Shown: one piece after another, positions 36,131-48,100 of the stretch | How the letters are laid out: the number at the start of each line of letters is the position of its first letter | How positions within the stretch are numbered: position 1 is the first letter of the stretch | Assembly (NCBI GenBank): GCA_037447605.1 | Contig: CM074804.1 | Span: forward strand, 5,190,356-5,254,355 | Direction: 5' to 3' | Source: Zygnema circumcarinatum | Taxonomy: Eukaryota; Streptophyta; Zygnematophyceae; Zygnematales; Zygnemataceae | DNA: 64,000 nt | The notes under the pieces: generated by a model | Told to the model about the DNA's origin: nothing | The model's database searches: none | The model's input: the letters and a program-made list of their open reading frames with translations, nothing else | Position numbers and translations under genes: made by a program

Positions 36131-36856
36131 TATGGCGACTGCAGAGGATGGCCGACGCAGGAGAGGCGGTGCTCTGTTCTACCCAACAGGCCCGTCCGGC
36201 GTCCAACTGCTCCGTCGCGCCCTCCTGCTTCCTCCCGCTAGCAACCTGCAGGGGAGGGCCCGAGGAAAGGCCAGGCTCACAATTGATCCGCGAGTCTACT
36301 CGGTGAGTTTCGGCCGATTCCACACTCCAGAGGCAGGTCCACCCCGACCAATGTCACATGTCCCTTGCCGCGGTTGAAACCCGTCCGGTGCTTCCAAGGG
36401 CGACAGCGAGCGGGCCGGGGGAGGGGACCAGACGCTGCTGCTGGGGCTGTTAGGGCAGACGGACGGACGGAGGCTCGCGCAAGCGGGCGGGCGGGGGCGG
36501 TCAGGGCCAAGGGCCGCTTGCAAGCGATTTGCAGGGTCGCGCTTGGCCGCAGAAAGCGCACGCCAATACTTGCCTGCCTGCCTGCTTGTACCGCTTTCCA
36601 CCTCTATATAAGCATCGTCCAAGTTTTTTCCAGAAAATTCGTTTCACATAGTCGACTGGCATTTCAGAGATGGTCATTTCAACAACGACCCCGCGTGTGA
36701 ATTTTTTCTAAGGAGGAGCACAGCGAGTAGAAGAGTGCTTTCAGCGGCACTTTTTCGCTGTTTTTGAAGCTTATTGAGCATATAGTTGGAAGAAAATATG
36801 TTCTAGAATCTTGCAGTAATCCGGCAGCTCTGCCATAGCTAGTTCTGCAGTTCAAC
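36131..36856. promoter_or_regulatory. Bidirectional promoter AP-4 beta / RPN9
   Basis: 726 bp between two divergent start codons. The centre (36330-36560) is strongly GC-rich, with GGACGG and GCGGGC short repeats. A consensus TATA box, TATATAAG, lies at 36605-36612 in plus orientation, about 245 bp upstream of the RPN9 ATG, consistent with a 5' leader. Long open frames on both strands here arise from GC content. Confidence 0.6.
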
Positions 36857-39800
36857 ATGTCGGCAATTGAGTTCCTGGAAGCACAGCAAGCTGCCCATCC
36901 TGATCTTGCAGGATGGTACGCAGACATGGCGAGCTTGTACCAGCAAAAATTATGGCACCAACTTACCGTGAAGTTGGAGCAGTTTGTGGCCTTGGCTGTA
37001 ATCCAGGTAAGGTTCTTAGCTCTTTGGCGATTGCTAATCAAAACTAGCCTTCAATAGCTTTAAACTATAAAACATTTTTCGACGTGCATAACCTGTTCCC
37101 TCTGAGCTCTCCATCATTGGTCGCATAATCGCCTGCCCCCCCTTTTTTTTTTTTTTAGTGAATGTCCTTGGCTAATTTTGTATGGAGGATCCGACCAGAA
37201 GCCGTACCTTGTCTAGGGTTCAACCAGATAAGTAGCTTACGGTGATGGCAAGCTAGTCTGACGACTTTTGAATGCAAATGCGGAATCGCCTATTGAAAGA
37301 TGGATCTATGCGTTTGTCACGCCATAACTAGGCTATTCGTATATACAACAGACGAGAGTGTTTTTTTTGTTTTTTCCAGGTCCTGCCGTTATTTATATTA
37401 AGTTTTTTGTCCATCGGTTGAGACGGGTCAGAGGACCAGTCATTATTTGCACGATCAAATCAATTGGTCTCACTTTTGTTTGTCTGTGTGTAGGCCGGAG
37501 ATACCTTGATTCAGCTGTATCACAATTTCATCACAGACTTTGAGACCAAAATAAACCTTCTCAAGCTCGCGCATTTTGCCGTGATCGTTTCAAGGCAGTA
37601 CATAGAGAAGGAATCGGCTACAGCTTACCTTGAAAGTGTTATTGAGAAGTTACGGGCCACGAGGGAGCGTCGAGTAGAGGAGCCTATTCTGTATGTAAAA
37701 ATGCAAATTGCTGCATTGAAACTGCAAGGTGGGGACCAGAAGGATTGCAAGGTACTTCTGGAAGAGGGGAAAAGCGTACTTGATAGCATGATGGATGTGG
37801 ACTCAACAGTACATGCGAGTGTTCACTGGGTTAGCTCGCAATACTACAAATCAAGGCACGACTTCGCAGAGTTTTACAAAAGTGCGCTTCTTTACTTAGC
37901 ATATACACCAATTGACTCATTGTCAGAGTCATTCAAGCTGGTAAGCTATTGCAGGCCACGTTGAGTGAAGTTTGTGCAATTCTTTGGAACCCAGTAATGC
38001 AGTCTGAATTGACCTTTCTTTCGCATTACTTGCATAGGCCGTCCGTGCTGATTATTATCAACTTCCTGAGGCAGTCCTATGCCAGATAGAGACTAAACTT
38101 CGTTGAAATGCGATAATAACAATGTCAGAGTATCGGGGGTTTTGACATTTTGGCAAGATTTTGATTGATTTCTGTTTTCAGGACCTTGCTGTTGACCTCT
38201 CACTCGCGGCGTTACTGGGCGAAAACATCTACAACTTTGGGGAGCTATTTGCGCATCCAATTGTAAGTGAAATTTAAATTATTGTGTGCAGTCAAGTGGC
38301 ATGGTTTCAGCGCGCGTGTAGGAGGCATTGACGCGCTTTACCCATGGCGTTTGTGACATGGAAGTGCTAGCTCCCGCTTTCCCCCCCTTTTTTTTTTCTT
38401 GAGGAATGAGAGGCCGGCAGATGACAGTGTCTGCAGAATCTGTCACGCTATGAAACTGAATCCCTACAGTGTGCTTATGTTTGTGTCCGTGCTGCTTTCA
38501 AGAAGGACATTAGTCTGTAGTTGGCAAGGGTGTTTCATCCCTCCTGTTGGTATCTTAGAGTCGATTTATCAGCACTGACTTTGACAGTATTTGCCTGAAA
38601 TTATTGCGTTCCCAAGGTTGTCTGGCAACTGATCCTTGTCCATTAGTGAAATGTACATTCAGGTATAGTGAAGAATGAGTCGAATGAAGAAAAAATTTCG
38701 TCTTTCACTGCAGACTAAACTTATGGTTTCATCTTGTGTTGCATGAGCGTGTCCGATGAAGAGGGCTTCCATGGGATGCATCTGCAATGTTTATACATGA
38801 TTTTTAACCTGGATTTCTCAGAATTACCGAGCATTGCAAGGTTAACAGAGTATTCATCCTGGCACTCATTCGAATCTGAGGGCTGAGGACATGCAAGAAT
38901 TTAGCTTAGCTGAAACGACGTAGTTATTTTTTTGAATTGGATGGGCAATCGTAAGGCTTCGACCTAATGGTTTCCTTCAGGTTGTCCTCCCTTCTGGCTG
39001 CTTTATCTTCAGAGCAAGATGGGTCTAACATAACCTAAGAGTAGGCGCTTGCATTTGCGGCAATCCAAGAGTTGTATTGCCTTAGTTTAGCCATCCTGGT
39101 AGATCTAGTTAGATAGCTTCGGTTACAAGGCTCCACTACCAAATCCCTTCAAAGGGTGCAGTCGCCGCCGCTTGTAAGATGATGAACAGTCTTTTTGCTG
39201 GGGATGTTGGACAGGTGAAGGCTCTTGAAGGCACGAGTTTTGAGTGGCTTTTTCAAGTTCTACAGGCATTTGATCAAGGGGATCTTCATAAGTACGACGA
39301 GCTCTGCAGCTTGTTTGCTGCACAATTGAATGTCCAGCCCGCCCTTGTGGAGAATGAAAGGCGACTACGTGAAAAAATAACAATCCTTTGCCTTTTGGAG
39401 CTTATTTTCAGGTGAAGCATCCATTCCCTTGGTTTTATTTGCTTGCTGTTGCGGGATTTGTAAACCTCTGCCGGCAGGTCTCGCCAATTGTATGAGCTCT
39501 GGTCTCTATGCCTAGTCAGAAATTTATGAGTTTTCTGTTCCATATAGTTTTTGCACATAAACTTGTATTTGAAAGAAAACCCTCTTTCCTTCTGTATCTT
39601 TTGGGTTGAGGCACTCGCAAGGATGTGACATGTCTGCTAATAGACAACATAAAGGGCATATGAATGATAAACGTGTTCTGCCTGTCTTGTTCCAGGCTCT
39701 CTGTTAGTTGAATAACATTCTGGTTTGCTTTTCCTTTTATACATTATTTGATTATATACAATACCAATGTTTAGGCAAAGATATGCCGTATAGAGTGAGC

Positions 39801-40617
39801 TAGGCCAGGTGGATAGCTTCTAATGTCGTGTCCTGGTATATTATGTTTGCAGCCTCCCGTCAGAGGAGCGCACCATACCCCTTTCCGTGATTGCTGAGAA
39901 AACAAAACTTCCACCTGATGGAGTTGAGCTTCTGCTTATGAAGACACTATCGGTAAATTGCTGAACACTTTTTCAAGTTTGGACAATAGCCTGACTCGCG
40001 CCTTTTGTATGTTCTGACGTCACATTGTTTGAATGCTTCTTCGTAAGTAGTCGACCGAATTCTCAAGTCTTGTATGTTCTCATCGGATACGATATTTGTC
40101 CTCAGTCACTTCAGACAAGCTATTTTTTTTGGTCTGAGCCTGGAATATCCAGCGTAAGTAATGATGCTGGCATTAAAGTCAAGACTGCTGGCATTAAAGT
40201 CAAGGGTGATGGCATAAGCGAGAACGAGGAACTTTATATGAGACACCTTTCTGGGCCGGTGTGTGCTGTTTGTTGCTAAATCACCCACAGAATCTAGCTC
40301 TTTCTGGTCACAAAGAATGGATCTGCAATGAAAGGCCGCTTTGCATCCTATGTACATGATAGTGCAAGCACATTAGTAAGTCTCGGCCGGCCTCACTCGC
40401 GATTGAGGGATGGTCAACGTGGGACGTGCAGGTGCATCTCATTGAGGGAGTGATCGACCAGGTAGACGCCACAGTGCGCGTTTCATGGGTGCAGCCGCGC
40501 GTGCTGGCCGTGTCCCAAATAGCTGCGTTGGGCGAGCGCCTGGACGGCTGGCTCAGCAAAGTGCACACCACTCTCCTGGCGGTGGAGGCTGAAGCGCCAG
40601 ACCTACTTGTCTCCTAG
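36857..40617 (+). CDS. RPN9: 26S proteasome non-ATPase lid subunit RPN9 (PSMD13)
   Basis: Six exons, 36857-37006, 37494-37940, 38182-38262, 39215-39411, 39853-39952 and 40432-40617, all phase-compatible, give 386 aa, the usual plant RPN9 length. The N-terminal half is helical repeats (MSAIEFLEAQQAAHPDLAGW, LYHNFITDFETKINLLKLAH, FYKSALLYLAY). Then comes INFGELFAHPI-like NIYNFGELFAHPI. The PCI domain covers the second half, with the winged-helix part TIPLSVIAEKTKLPPDGVELLLMKTLS and the strand VRVSWVQPRVL. RPN9 is a structural PCI subunit of the lid of the 19S regulatory particle. Introns range from 175 to about 950 bp. Confidence 0.95.
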
Positions 40618-42174
40618 GAGAATCTCTGCCCGGCAGTGACAGGCTCAATGTATTTGCATTTTTGGTGATCTTCAAAGCAGACGGGTCTGTGGATGCTTCT
40701 TTCAATGGCATTTTTTCAATTTTCTACATCTCGTTTTGCCCTAGTTCCTGGGAATTGGTGTTTTCGTTGTTTGGAGCCCTTGAAGTGGATTAGGGCATCA
40801 CGAGACGGAGAAACTTCTGTTTTCTTTCTCGGATTGCAACATATCAGGCCCAAATGCCCACTCTGCTTCGGGACTGCCACTGTACTCCTGGCCTTTTGGT
40901 CCTCTCCAAAAAAAAATTGTGCATGTCGAGAGTCTTCAGAAATCCCAAGAAAATCCAATCCCAATCCCAAACAGACAACGGGAGCTGGTCAGAATCTGCT
41001 CAGAACTCCTGAGATATGATCTTGGATTAAGCCAAACGATCACGTCTTGAAATTTATGAGATTCATATAAGCTCCACAATACCGCACGTTGAGGCCTTCG
41101 GAGGAAGTTGCACCTCAAATTGTTTAAAGAAAAGGCATACCCTAGCCGCAAGTGAAAGTCCTCCTCCACATAATCTGAACGCACAAATTCTAGTTCTAGA
41201 TTTCCACTACATCCTGCATTTGGCAACCTCCGTTCTGCCTCCTTGTCCTTCCTTTTTTCTCGAAGCGTCCCTCTAGCCGCTCATACTGTCTAAATGCACA
41301 GCCTGTCACCCTGTGCATGTTTTTTATGAGTGAATGTATACTGAAAAGTGAGCAACACAGCAATGCTTCACTTGTTCAGTAGAAGAGTTAGGCCGTGTTG
41401 GTTACTCTTTGCAAGTCAGAGCAAGAAGCAGGTAAAAAAGCAGCCCGATTTTGGTTCTAGCATCAGTGGCAAGCTTTAATCTCTGCCGTGCTGCTTTTCA
41501 AGGGAAGTTCAAACCCTCCCAAATTGCATTGCGCTTATAAACGAACGTTGGGGTAATCATCACTATTTGTGGCGGATCCAGGATTTTTGCTCAGGGGGGG
41601 GCTAAGCCCACTTTCGGTATAAAACTCACAAGGTATAATTAAAAAAAAGTTGAATTTTCAAAATCTGAGAGGGGGCTAAGTCCCCCCAACTTGTATATGC
41701 AGGTCCGCCACTGATCACTGTCGCAGTTCAAGCATTGCATTCAAATCAAGCCTGAACATGCATACGACAGCCTGAATTCGAATGTGATGACAGAACAAGA
41801 ACTTATTCACACAGACTCCCGCTGGAGCTCAAACGACGTAGTGACACAAACATTGAACGAATGTCATATTTTATTAAGGTGTCAAGCTCTGCATCCTTGA
41901 AGGAGAAGTTTGCGCCTACGCCGCCACTCTGCACCGGGAGTGACCTTCAAACAGCCCTATTAAAGCACCATTCTGACTATTTTTTATCTTCTAGAGGAAT
42001 CGTGTCAAGGCCTAAAGCCAACATGCAAGTGCTGCCGAGCAGCCCCCTCGGCAGATTGCCTTCACTCGCCAAAATTGTGCACATGCAGGAAAAGCACGGT
42101 CCAAAGCCCTAGAAACGCCTACGAATCCTTTACGCTTCCTCATACTCGCAGAGCAATTAAGCCCCAACCCTAAA
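40618..42174. other. Intergenic region between convergent RPN9 and G8 gene copy 1
   Basis: 1.56 kb with no supported exon. It contains one MITE (41568-41716). The rest is AT-rich 3'-flanking sequence. Confidence 0.6.
41568..41716. mobile_element. MITE with GTGGCGGA termini
   Basis: About 148 bp bounded by GTGGCGGATCCAGGATTTTT on the left (from about 41570) and the inverted GCAGGTCCGCCACTGA on the right (to about 41715). Inside are two G-runs, CAGGGGGGGGCTAAGCCC and GAGGGGGCTAAGTCCCCCC, and an AT-rich centre. The terminal GTGGCGGATCCAGG is typical of a widespread non-autonomous DNA transposon group in plants and animals. ATCACT occurs near both flanks and may be part of a target duplication, but I cannot fix its borders. 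Confidence 0.75.
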
Positions 42175-45100
42175 TCAAGGTGGCAAAGGCGTGCAGGTGA
42201 GGGCCTCTCTGCCGCCAAGTATCTGCCAATCGAAGAAGACGTACTGCAAGTTGTCCTTATAGCGGTGCAGCTCCACTGCGAAGAGGTTGGTGCCGTTTTT
42301 GAGCCACCCGCCTGACAAGTTCAGCGGCCAATACGACCAGCTGCCGTACCACCCCGCATAGACAGTCCCATTCAGGGGACCTGAAGAAGGAGGAGGAAGG
42401 TTGGAGGTTCTGTAAGCTTCGACTCCGTTGATGTAGAGCACCTGGCACAGGGCGAAAAATATGTATGGTGAGCACATTTTGGTCAGCAAGGCTTGTCATG
42501 AATACGGATTGTCATTTAGCAGACGAAAGAAAAAGGAGGTCGCAATATAACTGTGATCGAGGAAGGAACGCCACTTAATTGTAGTAAAATAATATTCATC
42601 TACAGCTTTGGCAATTAATGTAAATTTCGATGTGCTAATGGCTTTCATGCTTCACAGGTTGACTATGGCGACTGGCCGAGCGATGAGGGGAATGGTCATA
42701 GCAGTTGAAAGTTGGTTCATCGCAGTTGATTTCTCCACCAAACCATGCGAAGGTTAGGAATAGATTCTACGAATTTTCTGCTTGCGGAGGACGGAAAGGA
42801 AGAACTTTGAGAACTTTGGGGGACAATCTGGAAGTTAAATTACTTGAAAAAGTAGACTAATAAAAAGATAAACCTTAAATACCGAAAAATCGGTCTCCAG
42901 TGAAGTAATTATATGGTGCATTGAAAGTTGAACTTACAATAGCATCGTTGACCAGAAAGGAATTGTTCAGCTGAAAGTAGCACTGAGCATCAGGGAGCTC
43001 AATAGTCTTCCGGAAGTAGAAGGTGCGGCGCAGATCAGGGCCTAGGATGAGTGTTGTTTTTCTCCAATAGAATCCATCAGTTGCAAATGTTGACAATCCT
43101 GCGTGCACCACGTTACTGGTGAGAACGCAAACAACAACGAGATTCTTCACTGTACTGGAACCTCTTGGTCAGTAGTCAAATGCCTTTTTTCCACACGACC
43201 AGCTTTCAATACCTGTGCTCCAGGAACTTGAGTTGAAGCTCGGTAGCATCCAGTCAGATGACGGCAGGGGACTCGTTCCATCGAGATACTGAAAACCATC
43301 GTTCTCCTGTGCATGAAGCAAAGGAAGGACGATGGATTCAGAAAAAAAGGTGGTAAACATATACACTGCTCTGGAAAACTCAACTTGATGTATATGAACT
43401 AAAGTCTTCTCTCTCTCTAATGCCATCATTGCTGCAGAGTAGCTGCACGTACTTACCGGAATTATTTTTTGCACCACTTGTCGCACGCAAGGCGGTGATG
43501 GGCAGTTCACAGGGACATTGCGGAACAAATTCATGTCAAATGCAACATTGCGCTTCCAATTCCAAGCTGCGTGGAGTCGCACTGCTATCCAGTTTACGCC
43601 AGGCTGCAAATGCTCCCATTTCCCGCTTCCTGTATTCGGTGAGTGCACAAAAAGGAGGTTCAACTGCAAACCATCACTGCTCAGATTCGTGCCAACTTCA
43701 AAATCCTTTTGGGTATACCGCGGTCCATGAAGGCCTCATACCTGGAGCAGTGCGGTCGTGTTGCGGAGGCACGATGTGCAAATTTGATAGTCCCACGGCA
43801 GATCGGTGCTCGTCCAAGTGTTGGTGTATGTAGGTGAAGGAGTGTTGTAGGCAATCGAGCCCCAGGGTAGTTTCTGCCTGTTCAATTCGATTCCATTCAA
43901 GAATACGATGGCGGCATCTGTTCTCCGAATGTTAAAACCTGGACGACAAAAAGCGTGCAGGTCCCAGTTGGTCATAACTTCCTTCACCTGAGAACCAAAA
44001 ACAAAATGAGAAAGCTAAACGGATTGACTCGTGACTTATGCTGCTGGCCCTACATTCTGGCTCGCACTAGAAATTATCAAAGAAAATGTGCCTCCCACAG
44101 AATTTGCAGGACCTTACTTCAGCCTGCGAGAGAGCAATCTTATATTAACAGAAGGATACATGACCTTCAAGCAGGAAAAGGGTGATGCCATTGACAAAGT
44201 ACTCCGCCCTAAAGGTTGAGCAGGGATTGAAGAAATACCTAAGCTGTAAGTGTTGGAGATGTCGTCGGTTGAAACAGTGAAGTTCTTGACGAAGTACGAT
44301 ACCAAACTGTCTGGTGTATAGTACCTCAGAGTGGTGTTAAAGACATCCCATGCAGGTGCATCCAAATTATATCCAAGAGGACCAGTGCCCATTGCCCAGT
44401 TTGAGACATTCCTGCAAATTCACAAACTGAGTCCTCGTTCAATTCAAGGTGAAAGCCAGAATTTTGCTAGAGAAACCAAGTTATACTAACAGCAGAAAGT
44501 TTTGCAAAGATCAGATTTCTAAATTACTTCAATTCGTATTGTTGGATGGGAAAAGAGACAAGGATGTTGAAGAAGGGGTTGGACGTAAGGAGTGGACAGA
44601 AGCGAGTCTCATTTGAACGGCGACATGGCTTTCGACTTCAGATTTGTGAGATTCACATCATGTCTATATCAGCGCCCCAAACAGTTTGAAAAGAATGGGT
44701 AACACTACAGCCAGTCAGAGATATGAACGCTGCAGGAATGAACCAAATCTTTACCCTATGCGCCATGCTGAATTGATAGCATCCAAATTGGAAATCCTGT
44801 CATTGTAGAACCATCCAGTCGAGTTGGCCGGCCACAATTGCGAAATGGCTGTTGCATTCACCACAGGGAGGCAACTCCCCGCGTTGCAGACTTGTCCAGA
44901 AGGGCAGTTCAACTGGCTCGCGCCATTGTCAACCAGTCCATCGCAATTGTCATCCACGCCATTGCACCTGTTCGAAGAAGCAGGGGTCAAAGAGTTAAGC
45001 AGGAAAGTTATGAAAAAGGAAGGAAAAAAAGGAAAAAGGAAGGTTCTGGAAAGATCTGATGTGTCTGAAAAGTACATTTCGAAACTGATGGAAACGTGCA

Positions 45101-48100
45101 AATGCAGCTTTTGCAGCCTTGTCTTCTCTCGTCCATGGAGAAGGACCCAAAGGGATTCCTGCTTTCCCATTTTCTAATCAACAGACTTCTGAGAGTCCTC
45201 TCGCCCTCGTGCAGTTCCAATGAGAAGATGGAAGGGGCAAAAGGATCGATCAGAACTTACACTTCTGGCGAGACCGGCTGAGCGGTGCAGTTCACAAAGA
45301 AACCCTGAAAGCAGACCTCTATGCCGGAGCCACAGCCAGTGAAGCATGGCCTCGTCAAGACCTTACCATCACTGCCCATGTCTACTGTGCCTGCACCGCT
45401 CCAACAGACAGTCAGCTGTAGTGAGCAACTCATGAACTGGTCCTTGTACAGGCCCGAACTCCGTTACTGAAACCGAGTGCTGCTGTCGTATATACAGCCT
45501 TGGAAACTGCCATTGAGGGGATTACTTGCGATACATCGGCTGAAATTATGACAGGTGGGTTGCGAAGTCGGCAGTAGCACGACTCTTTACTACTACTATT
45601 CGAGAGTCCCCTTACAAGATATCGCGCATCTATAGGTACAGTAGGTTCAATGGGGTTCCATCCTTTCAGCATGCAGGATAGACAAAGGAGCTGTTCCAGT
45701 GGCTCGTGGAAAAGTGCAGACGAGGGAAAGATGTTTACCGTCATTATCGTTGTCAACTCCGTCACATATTTCAGGAGTGATGCTGATGTTGCCAGCGCAG
45801 GATGGGCTGCCAAGTTCAGGAAATGCGTGTAAGATGAACGATAGACGACAGGCATTTACGCCTTACAAATTTTGCAAGAAAGGAAACGGTGTCAGTGTAG
45901 AAGGAAAGCCGAAGCACTCACTTGCGAATGGCAGATATTCTCATGTCGAAGCTCAGCTGCCCATGCCTCCACACATGAGAATGCATTTCTGCGGCGATGG
46001 TATTCACTCCTTCCACGAGGTAATAAGAGTTGTTTGGAGCTGGCAGCGGCAGGGTGGCAGTTGCCCAAACATTGAAGTCTCCCTGTTTGGTGGCCTGCAC
46101 GTAAGCGCATCACCCAAGAACGAGCACTGTCAGAAAGGAATCTGGTGCAAGCAACGCTTGGAGTGTAAAAAAGCATTCCTCAATGAGAGTGTTTCATGGA
46201 TGATGAGCCTTACTGTGGTAGCATTGGTTACTGTGCCGTTAGGCATACTCCCACGGAATAATTCTTGGCGATTGAGGTACACTACTGCGCCATCGTGAAG
46301 ATTAACTTCCAGAACAAGCGCTGAATAACAGCCTGTGCTGGTGAGCGTGAAATTCGTCCGAAAGTAGTATGTTGTGAGCGCTGGGGCCAGCCATGTTTTG
46401 ATGTATGTATACTTCCCTGGCAGATACAATCCCGTACCACCACCAGTTAACGGAAACAGTTTTAGAAAAGGTATGTACGGACAAAGTTTGACGAGTGCGT
46501 GAAGGAACAAAGCTTGCAATGTTTACACACGAAAACAAAAATAGTGGAATCCCAAATTTGCAGGACAGATAATTTGGAGGAGGGATAAAAAGCAAATATC
46601 GGCTATCGCTTCTTAAAATTTGCAGCATACGGAGTGCTGCTTCGACTGTACAGTGAGCAACACAGCGCTGCCAAAGCAGACAGCAGAGAGACAGGGGAGC
46701 TTACAGGTGGTGAACCCAAAGGGCGCGGAGCCAGTTGCCCAGCCAGTTGTCGTGTCAGCTGCTGGACTGTAGAAGGATGGATGGAGTTCACTACTGGAAT
46801 CGTTATACAGCCAAGTAGAGCCAGCAGACAGGAGGCCGCACTGGCTGCAAAGAGCACACACAAAGGACAGAACATGGTCATATGTCAGCGGCTTTGAAAA
46901 GGTCTGCGCCCTTGCTTAGAAGGGTCAAGGGAAAGGCCGGCAGGAACGAAAGAGTAATCAGTGCAACACGAAATCTAAAATCAAAGCAAAAGACGCTTAC
47001 GTCGGACCGGTGCAGGCGATAGGATCGTTTCCTGGCAGCAGAGTGATTGGGCTGTCCCATGCAGATCCCAAGGCCAGCTCCAGATTCGGCGGTCCGACGC
47101 TGTTGCAGACAAAGCTATACTGAGCGTTCACGGCCGGAAGGGATTTTGTGCCCTCACACTGCCTGCAAGGACAGGAGCAAAACACGAATCCATAAAATCA
47201 CCCCGCTGACTGAAAAGCACTTGTTTCCTCAATGATTCCTGCTTGCTTGCTTTTTCTAGGCTCAAAAACAAAGGAGAGCTGAGTTCCCACTTGAAGTAGA
47301 GACCGGGGGAGGGCTTGATGGTCCAGGATGCAGCGGGGCCGGCGACGAACTGCAGAGTAAGGCCCTGCCCGCAGGGGCCGGGGTCGCGGTACTCGACGGT
47401 GATGTTCGAGGGGATGAAGGCGGGCAAGCTCGAGGGCGGCAAAATGGCGACGATATATGTCTGTTGGGCCAATAGAACTGCATGGAATTCTCTCGTCACC
47501 GTCACCATGCTGCTCTGCAGATTTCCATCCAACGTGAGGACAGCACCGTCGCTCACGCGGGTGATGCTGACGTAGCTGCAAGGCATAGAGGAAAAGATTG
47601 GGTTAAAAAGAAGCCGGTATGCTTTTCTCGTCCTGGTTCTCTCATAGCCTCGATCTTTGCAATGATCGGCGGCAAAAGACCGCTGCTAGAGTAAACGCGA
47701 AACGCCGACGACATCAAACCATTCCCTAGAAAATCAACCTATCGCCTTATCCTTCTCCTCCTCCTTCCACTCTATTACTCTCTATCGCATCATGATTGCT
47801 CGCAAGAAAATGCAATGTACCTAAACGATCCGCGAGTGTTTGCGGCATCAGACACGAAGCCGGGTTCGAAGTAGGAGAGTTTGAGGGTGCGGTAGCAGGC
47901 GCCGGGGCACTTGTAGGCGTTCCATGAGGCGTTGAACTGGCAGTCCCCCCCCCCCGCGGCGGCGGCGGGCGGGAGGATGGCCGAATTGTTCGCCACGATG
48001 TACCCGGGCGCGCCCACCACGCTCCCGTCCGCGTCGTAGATACTGTAAAACATCGACTGCTCGCCTCCATCCGAAATTTCGTCCCACGGCTGCACGATTG

